Source of the DNA: Syntrophus aciditrophicus
GTDB taxonomy: Bacteria > Desulfobacterota > Syntrophia > Syntrophales > UBA5619
DNA: 38,693 nucleotides
Direction of reading: 5' to 3'
NCBI GenBank assembly: GCA_020722315.1
Contig: DYLD01000009.1
Location: 1-38,693 of the forward strand
Shown piece by piece: positions 34,146 to 38,693 of this stretch. The position numbers were made by a program, and so were the translations under genes. Numbering within the stretch: the first letter of the stretch is position 1; every line of letters starts with the position of its first letter. The notes under the pieces were generated by a model, which was not told the DNA's origin, ran no database searches, and worked only from the letters and a program-made list of their open reading frames with translations.

Positions 34146-36566
34146 ATGGCATACGAAATAAAAAAGGCCGCCGTTCTTGGCGCCGGGGTTATGGGCGCCG
34201 CGATCGCGGCGCATTTGACCAATGCCGGCATTGAATGCGCGCTTCTGGATATTATCCCATTTGAATTGACCGATGCCGACAAGGCAAAGGGGCTGACCGA
34301 AAAGAGTCCGGAGTGGAGGAACCGTTTTGCGCAAACGGGTCTTGCCAATGCATTAAAATCAAAGCCGGCCTCATTTTTTTCCAAGAAAAATGCCTCGCTG
34401 ATCAAAACCGGCAATTTCGATGACAATCTGAACTGGCTTGCCGACGTGGATTGGGTGATAGAGGCTGTTGTCGAAAACCTGAAGATCAAACAGGAGCTTT
34501 TTTCGAAGGTGGAAAAGATTGTCAGGCCGGATTGTATCGTTACTACAAATACGTCTGGCATCCCAATGAGGGATATTTCGGCGAATTTCGGCCCGAAACT
34601 CAAGGGGCAGTTCTTGGGAACGCATTTTTTTAACCCTCCCAGGTACATGAAACTTTTGGAAGTCATCCCCGGAGAAGAAACAAAACCTGAGGTTGTTAGA
34701 TTCATGACCGATTTCTGTGAGACGATATTAGGGAAAGGTGTGGTCATCAGCAAGGACGTTCCTAATTTTGTCGGGAACCGCATCGGCACTTACGACATTT
34801 CCAATGCGGTTCATCTGATGCTTGAAAAGAGCCTCAGGATTGATGAATTGGACGCAATTATCAGCAAGGCTCTGGGGCGGCCAGGTTCAGGCATCTTCGG
34901 AACGTTGGATATTGTCGGTCTCGATACCGGGCAAAATGTGATGAAGAACCTCTATGCTGCCGTCCCTGACGATGAGATGCGCGAGATGTTTGTCCAGGCC
35001 GATTTCATGAACAAGATGGTCGAACGAAAATGGCTCGGCAACAAGACCAAGCAGGGATTCTACAAAAAAACAAAAGACGCCAGGGGTAAAAGCGTGAAAT
35101 TGGTTATTGATTACAACACCATGGAGTATTTACCTGCTGGTCGCCCAAGATTTGCATCGGTCTCATCTGCGCTGAAGAAAAGCGATGAAGGAGCCGCGGC
35201 GATGATTAAAGAGATATTCAACGGCGCCGATGTTGCGGCGGAGCTGGCCAGGGAATATCTCTGCAATAACTTCATTTACGCGGCGAACCGTGTTCCTGAA
35301 ATATCGGAGACGATCGTCGGCATAGATAACGCGATGAAATGGGGTTACAACCACCAGCTCGGGCCTTTTGAGACCTGGGACGCGGTTGGCGTGCGCGAAG
35401 CGGTTGATGTTATGAAAAAGCTCAAGAAGAAGGTTCCCGAAAAGGTTCAGGAGATGCTGAAAAAGAAATTTGAGACCTTTTACCTTCAGAAAGAAGACGG
35501 CCGGTACTACTATGATTTTAGCAAAAAGGATTACGTCAAACTCGAAACAGACTCGCGGATTATCGTTCTCTCTGATCTGAAATCGCAAAATAAAAAGGTT
35601 GCCGGAAACGGCAGCGCGTCGCTGGTTGATATTGGCGACGGCGTTGCCTGCCTTGAATTTCACACCAAGATGAACGCGATTGACGATGGCATGATCGAGA
35701 TGATTCAAAAGAGCTGCGATATCGTTGAAAAGGACTTTGTCGGCATGGTCGTAGGAAATCATGGCGTAAACTTTTCGGCGGGGGCGAATATCTTTAAGGT
35801 CCTCATGGCTGCCCAGAAAGGCGACTGGGATCTTTTAGAACAGCAGGTTGACGCTCTGCAAACGGCCAATATGCGCATGAAATACCTTTCCAAACCGGTC
35901 GTTACCGCCCCGGCGGGACTGGCCCTCGGAGGCGGCTGCGAGATGGCGATGCATGGCGTAAAATGTCTTCCCCATGGCGAAACCTATATGGGCCTTGTTG
36001 AGGTGGGAGTCGGCCTGATCCCTGCCGGAGGGGGGTGCAAGGAACTGGCGCTGAGGATGACGGAAGGTCTTCCCGAAGGGGTTGTTGAAGCAGGGCAGAA
36101 TATGCAACACCTGTATATGAAGGCCTTGGAAAATATTGCAATGGCAAAGGTTTCAACAAGCGCCGCGGAGGCTATGGAATTGGGCTATATCAGGAAGACT
36201 GAGAATATCAGTCTTTCAAGGGATCAACATATCTGGAACGCAAAACAGATGGTTCTGGGTCTTCAAAAATTCTATAGAAAACCTTTCCCTGTTTTGATTC
36301 CGGTCATGGGAGAAAACTTGAGGGGATTGGCTGAGGCGATGTTTTACAACATGCTTCATGGTAATTATATGTCTGAATACGACATGCATGTGGCACGCAA
36401 GGTTGCGTACATACTCTCCGGAGGTGATTGCGCCGAAGGAACCTTTGTTTCGGAAAAAGAGCTTCTCGATCTGGAGAAGGAATCCTTCTTAAGCCTGTGC
36501 GGCGAGAAGAAAACGCAGGATAGAATTATGTACATGCTCAATACTGGCAAGCCGTTGCGCAACTAA
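34146..36566 (+). CDS. fadN: Fused 3-hydroxyacyl-CoA dehydrogenase/enoyl-CoA hydratase, FadN type
   Basis: An 806-residue bifunctional beta-oxidation enzyme. The N-terminal NAD-binding fold has GAGVMG (12-17) and NTSGIPM; the C-terminal dehydrogenase domain follows, and a crotonase domain occupies about residues 490-720 with GGGCEMAMHG and LVEVGVGLIPAGGG, keeping both expected glutamates. The order dehydrogenase then hydratase is the reverse of E. coli FadB and matches Bacillus FadN. Together with the thiolase it turns enoyl-CoA into acetyl-CoA plus a shortened acyl-CoA. AGGAGGAAG precedes ATG 34146. The 134-bp gap before it shows no convincing promoter. Confidence 0.93.
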   Translation: MAYEIKKAAVLGAGVMGAAIAAHLTNAGIECALLDIIPFELTDADKAKGLTEKSPEWRNRFAQTGLANALKSKPASFFSKKNASLIKTGNFDDNLNWLADVDWVIEAVVENLKIKQELFSKVEKIVRPDCIVTTNTSGIPMRDISANFGPKLKGQFLGTHFFNPPRYMKLLEVIPGEETKPEVVRFMTDFCETILGKGVVISKDVPNFVGNRIGTYDISNAVHLMLEKSLRIDELDAIISKALGRPGSGIFGTLDIVGLDTGQNVMKNLYAAVPDDEMREMFVQADFMNKMVERKWLGNKTKQGFYKKTKDARGKSVKLVIDYNTMEYLPAGRPRFASVSSALKKSDEGAAAMIKEIFNGADVAAELAREYLCNNFIYAANRVPEISETIVGIDNAMKWGYNHQLGPFETWDAVGVREAVDVMKKLKKKVPEKVQEMLKKKFETFYLQKEDGRYYYDFSKKDYVKLETDSRIIVLSDLKSQNKKVAGNGSASLVDIGDGVACLEFHTKMNAIDDGMIEMIQKSCDIVEKDFVGMVVGNHGVNFSAGANIFKVLMAAQKGDWDLLEQQVDALQTANMRMKYLSKPVVTAPAGLALGGGCEMAMHGVKCLPHGETYMGLVEVGVGLIPAGGGCKELALRMTEGLPEGVVEAGQNMQHLYMKALENIAMAKVSTSAAEAMELGYIRKTENISLSRDQHIWNAKQMVLGLQKFYRKPFPVLIPVMGENLRGLAEAMFYNMLHGNYMSEYDMHVARKVAYILSGGDCAEGTFVSEKELLDLEKESFLSLCGEKKTQDRIMYMLNTGKPLRN

Positions 36567-36654
36567 AAAGACAGGGGAGCATGCTGACGCAGGATTGTTT
36601 TGATTCGGTTTCTTGCTATGGCAATAAGAGGCCATTTAGAAAAGGAGGAGTATC

Positions 36655-37851
36655 ATGAGCGATGCAGTGATTGTTGAATCGGTGAGAAGCGCCGGAGCGC
36701 GCTATAAACGCGGAGGTCTTGCCTATACAAGGGCTGACGATTATGCAATACAGGTTTTAAAGGGTCTTTTGGCGCGGGTTCCTCAACTGAAGCCTGAAGA
36801 TGTGGACGATATTATTGTCGGCTGCGCCTTTCCAGAGGCCGAACAGGGGATGAATCTCGGTCGTGTTCTTTCAGTAGGCGCTGGACTGCCCGTAACGACA
36901 TCGGGGATGACGGTTAACCGTTTTTGCTCCTCAGGTATTCAGGCCATAGCGGACGCGACGGCCAAGATCCGCGCCGGGTGGTCAGATGTCATTATTGCCG
37001 GCGGTGTTGAAACGATGACACATATCCCGATGGGCGGGTCTATTCTCCGTCCCAACCCTGACTGGGACTTTGATGCAGGGATGCCGAATGTTTATGTTTC
37101 GATGGGAATTACCGCGGAGAATGTCGCTGCCGACTATAAAATTTCGCGGGAAGACATGGATAAATTTGGGCTCGAGAGCAATCGCCGCGCCTATGAGGCG
37201 ATCAAGGCCGGGAAATTTAAAGAGGAAACCATTCCGGTAATGGCTACCCGTTACACGATTTCAAAAAATGGCAAAAGGATCAAAGAAAAGTTTGTTTTCG
37301 ATACCGATGACGGTGTTCGCTGGCCTTCTAAGCTTGAGGATATGGCAAAGCTTAAGTCTCCGTTTAAACAAGGCGGCAATGTGACAGCGGCGAACTCATC
37401 CCAGATGACGGACGGCGCCGCCTTTTCACTGCTGATGACGCCGGAAAAGGCCAAAGAGATCGGCGTAAAGCCTATTGCAAGGCTGGCTTATTACGCAGTA
37501 GCCGGAAATAGACCGGAAGAGATGGGTGTCGGACCTTCCTATGCGATTCCCAAGGTTCTTAAAATGGCAGGGCTTACGACAAAAGACATCGATGTTTTCG
37601 AGATCAACGAGGCATTTGCCTCCCAGTGTCTTTATTCGATCCGTCAGCTCGGACTTGAGGATCGCTATAAGGCCGGTGACGTCAATCCGAACGGTGGTGC
37701 GATCGCACTCGGCCATCCCCTTGGGTGCACCGGCGCGAAGCTGACCGCGCAATTGTTGCACGAAATGAAACGAAGGAAATCCAAAAGGGGGATCGTCTCA
37801 ATGTGCATCGGTGGCGGCATGGGAGCGGCAGGTATCTACGAGATGTTGTAG
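36655..37851 (+). CDS. fadA: Acetyl-CoA C-acyltransferase (beta-oxidation thiolase)
   Basis: A 398-residue thiolase that releases acetyl-CoA from 3-ketoacyl-CoA. All standard motifs are present: C91 in NRFCSSGIQA, INEAFASQ, H354 in GHPLGCTGAK, and C384 in MCIGGGMG. AAAAGGAGGAG precedes ATG 36655, 88 bases after fadN. This closes the fadE-fadN-fadA set, the same gene content as the Bacillus fadNAE operon in a different order. A small terminator-like hairpin lies downstream at 37935. Confidence 0.94.
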   Translation: MSDAVIVESVRSAGARYKRGGLAYTRADDYAIQVLKGLLARVPQLKPEDVDDIIVGCAFPEAEQGMNLGRVLSVGAGLPVTTSGMTVNRFCSSGIQAIADATAKIRAGWSDVIIAGGVETMTHIPMGGSILRPNPDWDFDAGMPNVYVSMGITAENVAADYKISREDMDKFGLESNRRAYEAIKAGKFKEETIPVMATRYTISKNGKRIKEKFVFDTDDGVRWPSKLEDMAKLKSPFKQGGNVTAANSSQMTDGAAFSLLMTPEKAKEIGVKPIARLAYYAVAGNRPEEMGVGPSYAIPKVLKMAGLTTKDIDVFEINEAFASQCLYSIRQLGLEDRYKAGDVNPNGGAIALGHPLGCTGAKLTAQLLHEMKRRKSKRGIVSMCIGGGMGAAGIYEML

Positions 37852-37934
37852 GCTCTTGTCTGGTTCGCTGACGTTCAAGCCACGTTCCCTCCGGAGCGTA
37901 GCAGAGGGGGAAACAACAGGATGACCGGAAAGAG

Positions 37935-37956
37935 AGTCGGTAGCCTCCGATTTTTT
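37935..37956 (+). terminator. Possible terminator after fadA
   Basis: AGTCGG (37935-37940) pairs with CCGATT (37947-37952), with one G-T pair and a 6-nt loop, followed by TTTT. A second hairpin without a T-run (TTCCCTC with GAGGGGGAA) lies at about 37883-37913. The 148-bp gap to the tRNA holds nothing else recognised. Confidence 0.5.
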
Positions 37957-37999
37957 CCTTGAAAACGAAGTTTCTTTGGGATATACGCCATTTTCATCC

Positions 38000-38074
38000 G
38001 GGCGGTTAACTCAGAGGGAGAGTGCTACCTTCACACGGTAGAAGTCGCTGGTTCAATCCCAGCACCGCCTACCA
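38000..38074 (+). tRNA. tRNA-Val (anticodon CAC)
   Basis: 75 nt. Acceptor GGGCGGT/ACCGCCT pairs with one G-T at the end, D stem ACTC/GAGT, anticodon stem CTACC/GGTAG with loop TTCACAC giving anticodon CAC, and T arm GCTGG/CCAGC around TTCAATC. The CCA end is encoded. A terminator follows nine bases later. Confidence 0.95.
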
Positions 38075-38082
38075 ATAATATC

Positions 38083-38121
38083 AAGGGGGTTACGGGTTCA
38101 TGGCGTAGCCCCTTCTTTTTT
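38083..38121 (+). terminator. Intrinsic terminator after tRNA-Val
   Basis: AAGGGG (38083-38088) pairs with CCCCTT (38109-38114), with TTACG/CGTA pairing inside after a bulge, followed by CTTTTTT. The stop codon of the leftward CheX-like gene (38098-38100) sits in the loop, so the terminator is partly coding on the other strand. Confidence 0.8.
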
Positions 38122-38693
38122 CGTGCCGGCCGGCTGTGGCGGCTTTGATAATTTTAATGTAAATTTTTCTTCCGGAGTCATTTTGGAGAGCATACTCCAT
38201 GTGGAAATATCGAGTTTCAGACGCCTTATGGTCGTATCGAGTTCAATCAGCCGGTTTTTCAGCATCCTTCTTTTCGCCAGTTCCATAAACGGGTTTGCGG
38301 CAAGTGATTGCTCGATTTCATCTCTTTGCGCTTTAGCTTTCTGGAGTTGATTTCTCAGCAGCGCACCCCTATCGATGTCTTCCGGCTCCGAAACACCTTT
38401 TTGTCTGTCTTCGGCTGGTTGTTGCGGAGCCGCGCCCACCGCCGTTTTTACGTTTATTACACGATAATTCTCCGCTTTTCTTTCCTCCTTCAGTGTTGTT
38501 TTGAGGCAGACATCTACAAAAAACGGACCCGACGGGGTGGAAAACGGTATGATGATGCTCGGGATACTGTATATCGTTGTTATCGTGTGATTCTTCCCGT
38601 AAACCACGGTCGGAATCGCCGCAAAGGCCCTTACTCCATCTTTTTCCATGAAATTGCGCGCTACACCCGAGATCATGTTCGTTATTTCACCAA
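38098..38693 (-). CDS. CheX-like domain protein with helical C-terminal extension (5' end outside window)
   Basis: The visible 197 residues begin inside a CheX/CheC-type domain: GEITNMISGVARNFMEKDG carries the ExxN motif of these chemotaxis phosphatases, followed by a proline 22 residues later (AIPTVVYG), close to the family pattern. The domain ends near IIIPFSTPSGPFFVDVCL. Another 135 residues follow, with a low-complexity linker and a helical, charged, probably coiled-coil part rich in Lys, Glu, Arg and Leu. Such a tail is not part of plain CheX. The start lies beyond position 38693. It may dephosphorylate CheY-like proteins or be a related regulator; no chemotaxis neighbours are visible. 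Confidence 0.65.
   Translation of the reverse strand, partial: GEITNMISGVARNFMEKDGVRAFAAIPTVVYGKNHTITTIYSIPSIIIPFSTPSGPFFVDVCLKTTLKEERKAENYRVINVKTAVGAAPQQPAEDRQKGVSEPEDIDRGALLRNQLQKAKAQRDEIEQSLAANPFMELAKRRMLKNRLIELDTTIRRLKLDISTWSMLSKMTPEEKFTLKLSKPPQPAGTKKEGATP

Noticed and set aside
34091-34789. A 232-codon open frame opposite fadN
   Set aside because: It is antisense to a well-supported NAD-binding domain and has no credible start or family features.
1-38693. CRISPR arrays, rRNA genes, prophage or IS transposase genes
   Set aside because: No regularly spaced short direct repeats, no rRNA sequence and no transposase, integrase or phage-like proteins were seen on either strand.

Overview
The window reads as a chromosomal segment from a bacterium of the Desulfobacterota (former Deltaproteobacteria), most like the Syntrophales/Syntrophus group. 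This is inferred from protein character, from the order of the core genes, and from a fatty-acid-degradation cluster lying beside a 4-hydroxybutyryl-CoA dehydratase. No database search was run.

Positions 1-7300: a Mut7-C-type putative RNase gene follows directly on a palindromic repeat. It converges on a leftward pair, an EF-G-like GTPase followed by a Mog-type molybdenum cofactor gene. Divergent from these is secA, with a leader that holds a small upstream ORF and a terminator-like hairpin, followed by argJ.

Positions 7300-27100: a long rightward run of core genes. Translation genes rpsB-tsf-pyrH-frr end at a strong terminator. Next come envelope and isoprenoid genes uppS-cdsA-dxr-rseP, tsaB, the phosphatidylethanolamine pair psd-pssA, and then asd-rsmD-coaD-aminotransferase-ispG-proS-relA/spoT. 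An exported amidase, rdgB and tRNA-Pro(UGG) close the run. Many junctions are ATGA or TTGA overlaps, so translation is probably coupled. Alternative starts are common (GTG for rpsB, ispG, rdgB; TTG for tsf, rseP, psd).

Positions 27100-38100: a metabolic region. Leftward genes are a variant thiolase, a small SPW-repeat membrane protein and a 4-hydroxybutyryl-CoA dehydratase family protein with all four cluster ligands. A TetR-family regulator is divergent from the dehydratase, and the gap between them holds two 13-bp palindromes flanking a perfect TATAAT. Downstream of the regulator lies a FadE/FadN/FadA beta-oxidation set: acyl-CoA dehydrogenase, fused hydroxyacyl-CoA dehydrogenase/enoyl-CoA hydratase, and thiolase. 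tRNA-Val(CAC) and a partial leftward CheX-like gene end the window.

The main non-genic signal is a family of roughly 190-200 bp imperfect palindromes with matching ends. There are three complete copies (10322-10510, 15159-15356, 16958-17156) and a head-to-head pair of truncated copies at 1-244. They sit between core genes, partly inside transcribed leaders, and create false N-terminal extensions on neighbouring reading frames. No transposase, CRISPR array or phage gene was seen.
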